Shown here piece by piece: positions 55,605-64,000 of a stretch of DNA of 64,000 nt (its first letter is position 1; each line of letters starts with the position of its first letter). The position numbers and the translations under genes were made by a program. The notes under the pieces were generated by a model that did not search any database, was not told where the DNA came from, and saw only the letters and a list, made by a program, of their open reading frames with translations. Source of the stretch: Devosia ginsengisoli (lineage in GTDB: Bacteria > Pseudomonadota > Alphaproteobacteria > Rhizobiales > Devosiaceae). The stretch spans positions 48,872 to 112,871 of the forward strand of contig NZ_JANQAJ010000002.1 in NCBI RefSeq assembly GCF_024707105.1. The letters run 5' to 3'.

Positions 55605-57086
55605 ATGGACAAGACGTTGAAGGCATTCGGACTGGCGCTGGCGCTGACGACGGCAATAGCCGGCGCAGCCATGGCGCAGCCGACCGAAGTGCGGATCGGC
55701 GTGGCGCTGGAGCCCCCTGCGCTCGACCCCACGGCCGGAGCTGCCGAGGCCATCGACATCGTGGTCTACCAGAACGTGTTCGAGGGCCTCGTCCGCATCG
55801 ACCAGAACGGCGCGGTGCAGCCGGGCCTGGCCGAGAGCTGGACCATTTCCGAGGACGGGCTGACCTATACGTTCAAGCTGCATGACGGGGTGACCTTCCA
55901 TGACGGCACCACGTTCGATGCCGAAGACGTCAAGTTCACCTTCGACCGCATCCTCTCCGAAGACAGCGTCAACGCCCACCGCGAATTCTACGAGCCGATC
56001 ACCAGCATATCAGTCATCGACCCGCTGACCATCGAGCTCAAGCTCGACCGGCAGATCGGCCGCTTCCTGTTCGATCTCGGCCGCGGCGACGCTGTCATCG
56101 TGGCGCCGGAAAGCGCCGACAACAATGCCAATGAGCCGATCGGCACCGGTCCCTTCGCCTTCGTGCAGTGGGACAAGGGCAGTCGGGTCGTGCTGGAAGC
56201 CTATGGCCCCTATTGGGGCGAGCCGGTGCACCTGACCAAGGCGAGCTATGTGTTCATCGGCGATACCGCGACGATGACCAATGCGCTGCTGGCCGGCGAT
56301 ATCGACGGCACCAACAATTTCTCCACCGAGGCGCTGGCCGTGTTCGAGGGCAATCCGCAGTTCAACGTGCTTGTTGGCACGACCGAGGGTGAGACCATCC
56401 TTTCGACCAACAACAAGCGCGAGCCCTTCGACAATCTCAAGGTGCGCCAGGCCATGGCCCATGCGCTGGATCGCCAGGCGATCATCGACGGCACCACCAA
56501 CGGCTATGGCGTACCGATCGGGGCGCCCTTTGCGCCGCACAATCCCTATTATGTCGACCTGACCGGCACCTATCCCTACGACCCGGACGCGGCCAGGGCA
56601 CTGCTGGCGGAAGCCGGCTATCCCGACGGGTTCAGCGCAACGTTGAAGCTGCCGCCGGTGGGCTATGCCCGCACGTCGGGGCAGATCATCGCCAGCCAGT
56701 TCGCCGCCGTCGGCATCAAGCTGCAACTGATCAATGTGGAATGGGCGCAGTGGCTGGAAGACGTCTATGCCAACAAGGACTTCGACCTCACCATCATCAG
56801 CCATGTCGAGCCGTTCGACATTGGCAACTACGCCAACCCCGATTACTACTTCGGCTATGACAACCCCGATTTCCAGGCGCTTATCACGACCCTCAACGGC
56901 ACGACCGATGAAGCCAAGCGCAAGGAGCTGGCCATCGAGGCGCAGACCATTCTCGCCAATGATGCGGTCAACGGTTACCTGTTCGAACTGGCACAGACCG
57001 GGGTGTGGAATGCCAAGCTCACTGGCATGTGGCAGAATTCGCCCATCGAAGGCCTGGTGCTGCGGGATATCCACTGGACTGAGTAG
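55605..57086 (+). CDS. Dipeptide/oligopeptide-type ABC substrate-binding protein
   Basis: Periplasmic family-5 solute-binding protein of 493 residues with a signal peptide (AFGLALALTTAIAGAAMA). VEIRIGV-like strand VRIGVALEPPALDPT, then YQNVFEGLVRID, WTISEDGLTYTFKLHDGVTF and FDAEDVKFTFDR are family 5 blocks; DPDAARALLAEAGYPDG is also conserved. GGGAG lies 7 nt before the ATG at 55605. It heads the operon with two permeases and a fused ATPase. The ligand (peptide, sugar or other) is not determined by sequence. Confidence 0.93.
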   Translation: MDKTLKAFGLALALTTAIAGAAMAQPTEVRIGVALEPPALDPTAGAAEAIDIVVYQNVFEGLVRIDQNGAVQPGLAESWTISEDGLTYTFKLHDGVTFHDGTTFDAEDVKFTFDRILSEDSVNAHREFYEPITSISVIDPLTIELKLDRQIGRFLFDLGRGDAVIVAPESADNNANEPIGTGPFAFVQWDKGSRVVLEAYGPYWGEPVHLTKASYVFIGDTATMTNALLAGDIDGTNNFSTEALAVFEGNPQFNVLVGTTEGETILSTNNKREPFDNLKVRQAMAHALDRQAIIDGTTNGYGVPIGAPFAPHNPYYVDLTGTYPYDPDAARALLAEAGYPDGFSATLKLPPVGYARTSGQIIASQFAAVGIKLQLINVEWAQWLEDVYANKDFDLTIISHVEPFDIGNYANPDYYFGYDNPDFQALITTLNGTTDEAKRKELAIEAQTILANDAVNGYLFELAQTGVWNAKLTGMWQNSPIEGLVLRDIHWTE

Positions 57087-57110
57087 CCACCTCAACATCC
57101 ACCGTGTGAG

Positions 57111-57242
57111 TACCCCCACCTTCATTCCCTCCCCACAAGGGGGAGGGAGGCGATGGGGGCTCGTTCGGTGGCATAATCTCAACCGCGCACCGACCAGACT
57201 TCCCTCCCCTTGTGGGGAGGGAATGAGGGTGGGGGTGTTCGG
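57111..57242. repeat. Inverted repeat pair between SBP and permease genes
   Basis: Forward copy (57111-57158, ccctccccacaagggggagg) and reverse copy (57201-57240), again an intercistronic BIME-like pair directly after a binding-protein gene. Confidence 0.85.
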
Positions 57243-57256
57243 CCCCGATCCTTCGC

Positions 57257-58210
57257 ATGATCCTCTTCGCCCTCCGCCGCTTGCTTGGCTTTGCCGCGAC
57301 ACTGCTGGTCGCTGCGCTGGTCATTTTCTGGTTGCTCGACCTGCTGCCGGGGGATCCGGCGCAGTTCATTCTCGGCATCAATGCCACGCCGGAATCGGTG
57401 GCGCGGCTGCGCATGCAGATGGGGCTCGATGCGCCGGCGCATGAGCGGTTCCTCGGCTGGATCTGGGGCATGCTGCAGGGCGATTTCGGGGTGAGTTATA
57501 CCCAGCGCGCGCCGGTGGCAGAGCTGATCTGGGGACGGCTGGGCGTAACGCTGCCGCTCTCGGTGCTGGCCATGGTCATTTCCATCGTGGTCGGGCTCCC
57601 GTTGGGCATTCTGGCGGCGCGGCGGCGGGGCAAGCTGCTGGACACGGCCATCATGGTCACGGCGCAGACCGGCGTGGCCATTCCCAATTTCTGGTTCGGC
57701 ATGCTGCTGACGCTGGTCTTCGCCGTCGGCCTGCGCTGGTTGCCGCCGGGCGGCTTCACGCCGTGGAACGAGGATGGCTGGGCATCGCTACGCGGGCTGA
57801 TCCTGCCCAGCCTGGCGCTGGCGCTGCCACAGGCGTCGATCCTGGCGCGGGTGATGCGCACGGCCTTGGTGGATGTGACGGGGCAGGACTATATCCGCAC
57901 CGCGCGGGCCAAGGGCCTGACAATGGGCGAGGCCGTGTGGCGGCATGGCGTGCGCAATGCACTGCTGCCTGTGCTGACCATCCTCGGGCTGCAATTCGCC
58001 TATCTCGTCGCCGGCACGATCATCGTCGAGAACGTGTTCTACCTGCCGGGGCTGGGACGGCTGATCTTCACCGCCATTTCCGAGCGCGACCTGATCCTGG
58101 TGCGGGGCGCGACCATCATCCTCATCGTGGCGGTCACGGCGACGATGCTGCTGACCGACATTACCTATGCACTGGTCGATCCGCGCCTGCGGGAAAGGAG
58201 CACGCCGTGA
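57257..58210 (+). CDS. Peptide-type ABC transporter permease (DppB-like)
   Basis: 317 residues with about six helices. LRRLLGFAATLLVAALVIFW is the N-terminal helix, LLPGDPAQFILG and the coupling loop GQDYIRTARAKGLTMGEAVW are DppB/OppB hallmarks, and VENVFYLPGLGRL is conserved. Its stop overlaps the next gene by GTGA, giving translational coupling. Confidence 0.95.
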   Translation: MILFALRRLLGFAATLLVAALVIFWLLDLLPGDPAQFILGINATPESVARLRMQMGLDAPAHERFLGWIWGMLQGDFGVSYTQRAPVAELIWGRLGVTLPLSVLAMVISIVVGLPLGILAARRRGKLLDTAIMVTAQTGVAIPNFWFGMLLTLVFAVGLRWLPPGGFTPWNEDGWASLRGLILPSLALALPQASILARVMRTALVDVTGQDYIRTARAKGLTMGEAVWRHGVRNALLPVLTILGLQFAYLVAGTIIVENVFYLPGLGRLIFTAISERDLILVRGATIILIVAVTATMLLTDITYALVDPRLRERSTP

Positions 58211-59046
58211 AGCGCCTGCTCAGCCATCCCAGCCTGGTCATCGGGCTCAGCGCTACGCTGGTCTTCCTCGTGGTCGGCATCGTATCGCTGATCTGGACGC
58301 CCTACCCCATCGAACAGATCGACATACCGCGCCGGTTCCTGGCACCGAGCGCGGCCCACTGGCTAGGCACCGACAATCTGGGGCGGGACATGATGAGCCT
58401 CGTCATGGCCGGCACCTGGACGAGTTTCCTCGTGGCGGCGGTTGCGGTGGCCATCGGTGTCGGCGTCGGCGTGCCGCTGGGGCTGGCCGCGGCGGCGTGG
58501 GGCGGGCCGGTGGAGTGGCTGGTGCTGCGGCTCACCGATTTCGTCTTCGCCTTCCCGGCTGTCATCGTCGCCATTCTCATCACGACCTTGCTCGGTCCAA
58601 GCGCAATCAACGCGATCGTGGCCATCGGCGTCTTCAACATTCCGGTATTTGCCCGGGTGGCGCGGGGCGGGGCACTCGGCGTCGCGACGCTCGATTTCGT
58701 GGCGGCGGGGCGGCTGGCTGGGCTGGGCAATGCGCTGATCGCCTGGCGGCACCTGCTGCCCAATATCATGAGCCTCATCATCGTGCAGGGCACCATCCAG
58801 ATGTCGCTGGGCATCCTGGCCGAAGCGGGCCTGTCCTATATCGGACTGGGCACGCAGCCGCCGGAAACCAGCCTGGGGCTGATGCTGCGCGACGCACAGG
58901 GCGTGTTCCTGATCCATCCCTGGCTGACGCTGGTGCCGGGAATTTCCATCGTGCTCATCGTCATTGCGCTCAACATTGCCGGCGACGGGCTGCGCGACGC
59001 CATCGATCCACGGCTGCGGCAGGGAAATCCCAATGTCCTTGCTTGA
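58207..59046 (+). CDS. Peptide-type ABC transporter permease (DppC-like)
   Basis: 279 residues starting at a GTG (58207) that overlaps the preceding stop by 4 nt. HWLGTDNLGRDMMSLVMAGT is the DppC signature, the EAA loop is FVAAGRLAGLGNALIAWRHL, and the C-terminus GDGLRDAIDPRLR is typical. Six helices. It overlaps the ATPase gene by 14 nt. Confidence 0.95.
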   Translation: MKRLLSHPSLVIGLSATLVFLVVGIVSLIWTPYPIEQIDIPRRFLAPSAAHWLGTDNLGRDMMSLVMAGTWTSFLVAAVAVAIGVGVGVPLGLAAAAWGGPVEWLVLRLTDFVFAFPAVIVAILITTLLGPSAINAIVAIGVFNIPVFARVARGGALGVATLDFVAAGRLAGLGNALIAWRHLLPNIMSLIIVQGTIQMSLGILAEAGLSYIGLGTQPPETSLGLMLRDAQGVFLIHPWLTLVPGISIVLIVIALNIAGDGLRDAIDPRLRQGNPNVLA

Positions 59047-60631
59047 GGTTTCCGGCCTTTCCGTGCGCTTCGGAGACACCGAAGTGGTCAGTGATGTGAG
59101 CTTCTCGCTGCAGCGCGGCGAGCGCTTCGGTATTATCGGGGAAAGCGGCTCGGGCAAGACGCTGACCGCGCTGGCCGTCACCGGGCTGCTGCCGGAAGGC
59201 GCTGTCATGACAGGCAGCATCAGCCTCGATGGCGCGCCCCTGCCCCAGCAGGAACGCGCCATGGCGCGGCTGCGCGGCAAGCGGGTCGGCATGGTGTTCC
59301 AGGAGCCGATGACAGCACTCAATCCCTTGATGCGGGTCAACGACCAGATCGAAGAGAGCATCCGCCTCAACGAAACGCATGGCGCGACGCAGATCGAGGT
59401 GCCCTACCTGCTCAAGGAAGTGGGGCTGGAACTCAAGCATGGCGACCGCTTTCCGCACCAGCTTTCGGGTGGGCAGCGCCAGCGCGTGATGATCGCCATG
59501 GCGCTGGCCAGCCGGCCGGACATCTTGATCGCGGACGAGCCGACCTCGGCGCTCGACCTCATCACCCAGCGCAAGGTGCTCGACCTGATCGCCGATATCT
59601 GCGCGCGGCGGCAGATGGCTTTGCTGTTCATCAGCCACGACCTCAAGGCGGTGGGGGCTTTGTGCAACCGGGTCGCCGTGATGCATCGCGGCCGGCTGGT
59701 GGAAACCGGCAGGGCGGCGACCACGTTCTCGGCGCCCCAGCAGGCCTATACGCAGAAACTGGTGGCCGCCTCGCGCTTCGATGTGCGGCCGCTGTCGCGT
59801 CCACCGATCGGCAATACGCTGCTGGAGGTGAATGGCGTGACGCGGGACTACCGGCAGGGCGGAATGCTGTTCTGGGCCGACAAGCCGCTGCGGGCAGTGA
59901 ACGAGGTCAGCTTTTCCATCGCCAGCGCCGAATGCCTGGCGCTGGTCGGCCCGTCGGGCTGCGGCAAGACCACCCTGGCCAAGATCATCGTCGGGCTGGA
60001 CAAGGCCACTTCCGGTACTGTGCGACTGGCGGGCACGGAATATCGCGGCTCCGACCTGCCCAAGGCGCTGCGGCGCGATGTCTCGCTAGTGTTCCAGGAC
60101 CCGTTCGGCAGCTTCAATCCGCGGCTGAGCATCGCCGATTCCGTGGCGGAACCGCTGCGGCTGGAGCCAGGCCTGAGCCAGGAGACGATACAGGCGCGGC
60201 TGGTGGAGGCGGTTGAGGCCGTGGGGCTCGATGCCGGCATGCTGACGCGCTACCCGCATGAATTTTCCGGCGGGCAGCGGCAGCGGCTGGCCATTGCCCG
60301 GGCGCTGGTGACGCGGCCCAAGCTGGTAGTGCTGGACGAGCCGGTTTCGGCGCTGGACGTTTCGGTGCGCGGCGAGGTGCTGGCCTTGCTGGCGCGGCTG
60401 CAGGCCGATTTCGGGCTGACCTACCTGATCATCAGCCACGATCTCGACATGGTGCGGGCCATGGCCGACCGCGTGCTGGTGATGGATGCCGGCCGGATTG
60501 TCGAAGAGGGCAAGCCGGAGCAGATCTTTGCCGAACCGCAGCACCGGCTGACGCGAGATCTGATGGCGGCAAGACTGCCGGATGTGGGCATCGTTGCTTC
60601 AACCACCCCGGATCGTCACCCTCGGGCTTGA
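59033..60631 (+). CDS. Fused dual ATP-binding protein of a peptide-type ABC transporter (DppD-DppF)
   Basis: Two complete ABC cassettes in 532 residues. First: Walker A GESGSGKT, signature LSGGQRQRVMIAMAL, Walker B ILIADEPTSALD. Second: GPSGCGKTT, FSGGQRQRLAIARAL, LVVLDEPVSALD. Such fusions are common in alphaproteobacterial peptide/opine importers. The last nine or so residues (TTPDRHPRA) come from a repeat copy starting near 60607, so the original C-terminus has been replaced or extended. Start ATG 59033. Confidence 0.95.
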   Translation: MSLLEVSGLSVRFGDTEVVSDVSFSLQRGERFGIIGESGSGKTLTALAVTGLLPEGAVMTGSISLDGAPLPQQERAMARLRGKRVGMVFQEPMTALNPLMRVNDQIEESIRLNETHGATQIEVPYLLKEVGLELKHGDRFPHQLSGGQRQRVMIAMALASRPDILIADEPTSALDLITQRKVLDLIADICARRQMALLFISHDLKAVGALCNRVAVMHRGRLVETGRAATTFSAPQQAYTQKLVAASRFDVRPLSRPPIGNTLLEVNGVTRDYRQGGMLFWADKPLRAVNEVSFSIASAECLALVGPSGCGKTTLAKIIVGLDKATSGTVRLAGTEYRGSDLPKALRRDVSLVFQDPFGSFNPRLSIADSVAEPLRLEPGLSQETIQARLVEAVEAVGLDAGMLTRYPHEFSGGQRQRLAIARALVTRPKLVVLDEPVSALDVSVRGEVLALLARLQADFGLTYLIISHDLDMVRAMADRVLVMDAGRIVEEGKPEQIFAEPQHRLTRDLMAARLPDVGIVASTTPDRHPRA

Positions 60632-60705
60632 CCCGAGGGCCCTAAACTTACCAACGCTCCGCAAGTACAGAGCCCTCGGGTCAAGCCCGAGGGTGACGCG
60701 CGGTG
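60607..60705. repeat. Inverted repeat pair overlapping the end of the ABC ATPase gene
   Basis: Forward unit cgtcaccctcgggcttgacc (about 60613-60640) and reverse unit (about 60672-60702). The first supplies the stop region of the ATPase gene. They separate convergent transcripts. Confidence 0.85.
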
Positions 60706-60738
60706 GGTGGGGACCAATCGAGACCCCATACCGACGTG

Positions 60739-62408
60739 CTAAAGCAGGCCTACATAGCTCCCAAACGGCTCCAGATCGAGCTCGCCATCGATGGGGGCAG
60801 CGGTGACGCCGGGACAGCCGGCATCGTGGGGGAGCAGCTCAGCCGGCAGCTTATATTCGGCGGCGCTTTCGCCCATATTGAAGACGCAGAGCAGGCGCTG
60901 GGTGCCGTCGTCGCGGATGAAGGCGAGGATATTGGCCGGCGTATCGAGCAGGCGGATACTCCCCTTGGCCAGAGCCGGGTGGGCGCGGCGGAAAGCCAGC
61001 ATGGAACGGTAGAATTCGAGCACCGAACCATCGACATTGTCCTGGGTGTCGACGGCATGGGTCAGGTGTTCGGCCGGCACCGGCAGCCAGGTGCGGTTGG
61101 CGGTGGAGAAGGCGCCGTTGGTAGCGTGGGATTGCCAGACCATGGGCGTGCGGCAGCCGTCGCGACCCTTGAATTCGGGCCAGAATTCGATGCCGTAGGG
61201 ATCGACCAGGTCGGAGAAGGACAATTCGGCTTCCTTGAGGCCGAGTTCCTCGCCCTGATAGAGGCAGACCGAGCCGCGCATGCAGAGGATCAGCGTGGCG
61301 GCCAGGCGCGTGAAGGCCGCTTCCTGCCCGTGGACCGCCCAGCGGCTGACATGGCGCACCACGTCGTGGTTGGAAAAGCCAGGCAAATCCAGCCGTCGGG
61401 CGCCTCGGATTCGGTGGCGGCGATGGATTTGCGGAAATGCTCGGCCGAAAATTCGCCGCCGAGATAATCGAACGTATAGGCCATGTGCAGGTGGTCGTCG
61501 CCCGACGTGTATTGGGCCATGATTTCGAGCTGGTGCTGGCTGTCACCGATCTCGCCGACCGTGGTGCGGCCGGGATATTCGTCCATCAGGGCGCGCAGGC
61601 GCTTGAGGAAGGCGAGGTTTTCCGGGCGCGACTTGTCGTAGATATGCTCCTGGAAATTATAGGGGTTCACGGCCGGGGCGGTCGACGCATTGAAGTCGTC
61701 GGGGCGTACCACCGGGTTGTTCTCGAAGCCCAGCGAGCAGAAGTAGAAGTTGACGGTATCGAGCCGGAAGCCATCGACGCCGCGCTCCAGCCAGAAGCGC
61801 ATTTCGGCCAGCAGCGCATCCTGCACTTCGGTGCTGTGGAAGTTGAGGTCGGGCTGGGAGACCAGGAAATTGTGCTGGTAATATTGCATGCGCCTGGAGT
61901 CCCACTGCCAGGCGGAGCCGCCGAAGATGGAGAGCCAGTTATTGGGCGGGGTGCCGTCGGGCTTGGGGTCGGCCCAGACATACCAGTCGGATTTGGGATT
62001 GGTGCGCGACTGCCGGCTTTCCGAGAACCAGGCATGCTTGTCGGATGAATGGGAAATCACCTGGTCGATGATGACCTTGAGGCCCAGCGAATGGGCCTTG
62101 CGCACCAGATTGTCGAAATCCTCCAGCGTGCCGAAGCTGGGATCGATGTCGCGATAATTGGAGACGTCGTAGCCGAAATCCTTCATCGGCGAGGTGAAGA
62201 CCGGCGACAGCCAGATGGCGTCCACACCCAGATCGGCGACGTAGTCCAGCCGGCTGGTGATGCCGACCAGATCGCCGACGCCATCGCCGTTCTGGTCCTG
62301 GAAGGAGCGCGGATAGATCTGGTAGATCACCGCGCCGCGCCACCAGTCCTTGTCCACCGTGGTTTCGTCCGGCGTCTTGGCTTCGGTCATCAGCGACGTG
62401 GCGGTCAT
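60739..62408 (-). pseudogene. GH13 alpha-glucosidase, one frameshift
   Basis: Exo-acting alpha-glucosidase of the oligo-1,6-glucosidase/AglA type, about 556 residues when joined. WWRGAVIYQIYPRSFQDQNG, DLGVDAIWLSPVFTSPMKDF (region I upstream), nucleophile in GFRLDTVNFY, acid/base in VGEIGD, and the third Asp in FSNHDVVRH. The break is in the four-A run at 61374-61377, just before SNHDVV; one more A joins the frames. The second part continues from NHDVVRHVSRW to 60739. Downstream of bglA on the same strand. Confidence 0.9.
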
Positions 62409-62469
62409 GGTTGGCTCCCGTGAAGTGGGAGCCAGTTAACCCGGCGGTCGGGAGCGAGGCAAGGCGGCT

Positions 62470-63783
62470 TCAACGCGTGTTGTGCAGCATGCCCTGGAAG
62501 GCGCGATAGCTGGATTTGGGCGTGCGCTGCTGGGTCTCGTAATCGACATGCACGATGCCGAAGCGCTTGTTGTAACCCTCGGCCCATTCGTAATTGTCGA
62601 GCAGCGACCAGGCGAAATAGCCGCGCACATCGGCGCCCTGCTGCCGGGCAGTCAGCACGGCCTTGAGGTGATCCTCGTAATATTTGACGCGGCGCGGATC
62701 GTCGTCGCCCTCGACCTCGGCCATGCCGTTCTCGGTCACGTAGAGGGGGAGCTTGGTATAGTCGTTGGAGACGCGGACCAGCAGGTCGCTGAGCCCCTTG
62801 GGGTATATTTCCCAGCCGATATCGGTGCGTTCCAGATCGCCCTTGACCTGCTCGATCGGGTTGCCGCCCGGCTCGCCCGCCTTGTAGAGGCCGCGCGTAT
62901 AGTAGTTGATGCCCAGCCAGTCGATGGGGCGCGAGACGACGGCCATGTCGTTCTGGTAACCCCTGGGCAGGTTGTCGCCGAGCCAGGCCGTGACCTCCTC
63001 GGGATATTGCCCCTTGAGCACGCCGTCGAGATACCAGCGGTTGAACAGGGCGTCGCCCATATTCATGGCGGCGATATCTTCCGGCTTGTCGCTGGCGGCT
63101 TCGGATTTTTCGAGGTTCAGCACAATGCCGAGATTCTTCGCGCCGTTGGCGCGCAGCGCATCGATGGCCGCGCCATGGGCGAAGAGCACGTGATGCATGG
63201 CGCGGGCGGCGGCGCGGATATCGCGATAACCGGGGGCGTGAATGCCGAGGAAATGGCTGAGGAAGGCAACGCACCAGGGCTCGTTGATGGTCGCCGTGGC
63301 TTCGAGGCGATCACCGAATTTCTGCGCGACCAAAGCCGCGTAGTCGGCGAACCAGCCTGCGATGTCGCGGTTCATCCAGCCGCCCTTGTCCTGCAGGGGC
63401 GAAGGCAGGTCCCAGTGATAGAGGGTGGCGTAAGGCTTGATGCCACGCTGCAGCATGCCGTCGATCAGGCGATCGTAGAAATCGATGCCGGCCTGATTGA
63501 TCGCGCCCGTGCCCTCGGGGATGAGGCGCGGCCAGGCGAAGGAAAAGCGATAGCCGTCAAAGCCGCCATCGCGGATCAGGTCGAGGTCATCAGGCCAGAG
63601 TTCGTAGTGATTGCAGGCCTCGCGGCCGGTATCGCCGTTATGCACATTGCCCGGCGTGGCCGAGAACGTGTCCCAGATGGAGGAGCCGCGACCATCCTGC
63701 TGGCCGCCTTCGATCTGGTAGGCCGCCGTGGCGACGCCAAACGTGAAACCCGGACCGAAGTCCTTGCGGTCGATTGAGAACAT
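62470..63783 (-). CDS. GH1 beta-glucosidase
   Basis: 437 residues, the usual GH1 length. FTFGVATAAYQIEGG at the start, acid/base Glu in TINEPWCVAFLSH, nucleophile Glu in LYVTENGMAEVEG, and the C-terminal YFAWSLLDNYEWAEGYNKRFG. Cytoplasmic; hydrolyses beta-glucosides such as cellobiose. It precedes the alpha-glucosidase by 61 nt and would be the first gene of a two-gene glycosidase operon. A LacI-type operator lies 67-80 nt upstream. Confidence 0.95.
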   Translation of the reverse strand: MFSIDRKDFGPGFTFGVATAAYQIEGGQQDGRGSSIWDTFSATPGNVHNGDTGREACNHYELWPDDLDLIRDGGFDGYRFSFAWPRLIPEGTGAINQAGIDFYDRLIDGMLQRGIKPYATLYHWDLPSPLQDKGGWMNRDIAGWFADYAALVAQKFGDRLEATATINEPWCVAFLSHFLGIHAPGYRDIRAAARAMHHVLFAHGAAIDALRANGAKNLGIVLNLEKSEAASDKPEDIAAMNMGDALFNRWYLDGVLKGQYPEEVTAWLGDNLPRGYQNDMAVVSRPIDWLGINYYTRGLYKAGEPGGNPIEQVKGDLERTDIGWEIYPKGLSDLLVRVSNDYTKLPLYVTENGMAEVEGDDDPRRVKYYEDHLKAVLTARQQGADVRGYFAWSLLDNYEWAEGYNKRFGIVHVDYETQQRTPKSSYRAFQGMLHNTR

Positions 63784-63849
63784 GAAGGCTCCTCTGGCCG
63801 GCCATTCGCCGTGATTGGGTTCAGCCGAATAGCCGATGCAGAGGATTTA

Positions 63850-63863
63850 TGCAATCGATTGCA
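63850..63863. promoter_or_regulatory. LacI-type operator upstream of the glycosidase genes
   Basis: TGCAATCGATTGCA, a perfect 14-bp palindrome with a central CG, the general form bound by LacI-family regulators. It is 67 nt upstream of the beta-glucosidase start. No LacI-family gene is in the window; the regulator is inferred. Confidence 0.7.
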
Positions 63864-63875
63864 GGGGGGGGGTGC

Positions 63876-64000
63876 CTAGGATCGCAGTCGAGGTGTGGTT
63901 TCGAGAATTCGCCGGGCAATTGCCCGGTAGGCTGCCGCCTCTGCTCCATCGGGCGTGGCGGCGACCGGAGGCTGGCCGGCGTCGGAGCCTTCGCGGATGG
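63876..64000 (-). CDS. C-terminal end of an Mrp/ApbC-type iron-sulfur carrier ATPase (partial)
   Basis: The last 41 codons of a gene entering from the right edge. IREGSDAGQPPVAATPDGAE followed by AAAYRAIARRIL matches the C-terminus of Mrp/ApbC ATPases (IRE..D.G.P.V...P.s..a..fr.iA..i). The P-loop is outside the window, so the call rests on this tail only. Confidence 0.55.
   Translation of the reverse strand, partial: IREGSDAGQPPVAATPDGAEAAAYRAIARRILETTPRLRS

Overview
The window reads as chromosomal DNA of a GC-rich alphaproteobacterium of the order Hyphomicrobiales (Rhizobiales), most likely Devosia or a close relative. Evidence: the oxygen-type cobalamin pathway (CobN/CobW/CbtAB) with a B12 riboswitch, CIRCE-controlled groESL, Zur-controlled znuABC, the eukaryote-like alphaproteobacterial HisRS with a tRNA-His that lacks an encoded G-1, the lspA-ileS-ribF-HAD order, and RIME-like intergenic mosaic repeats. 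The genus is inference from gene content; no search was run.

Layout. 1-15.3 kb is a cobalamin region: cobA-cobB-cobQ-cobD (minus), cobK (plus), cobE (minus, behind what looks like half a B12 riboswitch), a CDF metal exporter, and the cbtB-cbtA-cobW-cobN-cobO operon (minus) behind a full B12 riboswitch. 15.3-20 kb holds small proteins and the znuA/znuCB-zur zinc locus. 20-31.9 kb carries RsmD, an RluB-type pseudouridine synthase with a long basic tail, a lipoprotein, lspA, ileS, ribF, a HAD phosphatase, a degenerate EAL protein and a ROK regulator. 32-41 kb has a sigma-54 activator, an EamA transporter, groESL, a BrnA-like antitoxin, a Sel1 protein, a TSUP transporter and a GT2 glycosyltransferase. 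41-49.6 kb has hisG-hisZ-hisS, two paralogous small proteins, tag, a receiver-domain protein, an L,D-transpeptidase, a TadG-like protein and tRNA-His. 49.8-64 kb has a pseudo-histidine kinase, fbpA-fbpB, a complete dipeptide-type ABC operon, a GH13 alpha-glucosidase, a GH1 beta-glucosidase and the tail of an Mrp-like ATPase.

The most unusual feature is how the intergenic repeats behave. At least five families, usually in inverted pairs, fill most gaps and also sit inside reading frames. A 60-bp copy adds 20 codons to ileS. Several copies lie in cobN. One cobN insertion, in frame and about 186 codons long, carries a DUF559/Vsr-like nuclease domain between perfect 41-bp inverted repeats.

Caution on quality: eight or more genes (cobB end, cobN three times, ribF, the GH13 gene, the TadG-like gene, the receiver protein, the transpeptidase) have single-base frame breaks, mostly in homopolymers. 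Base-calling error is the simplest explanation, and it limits what can be said about inactivation.
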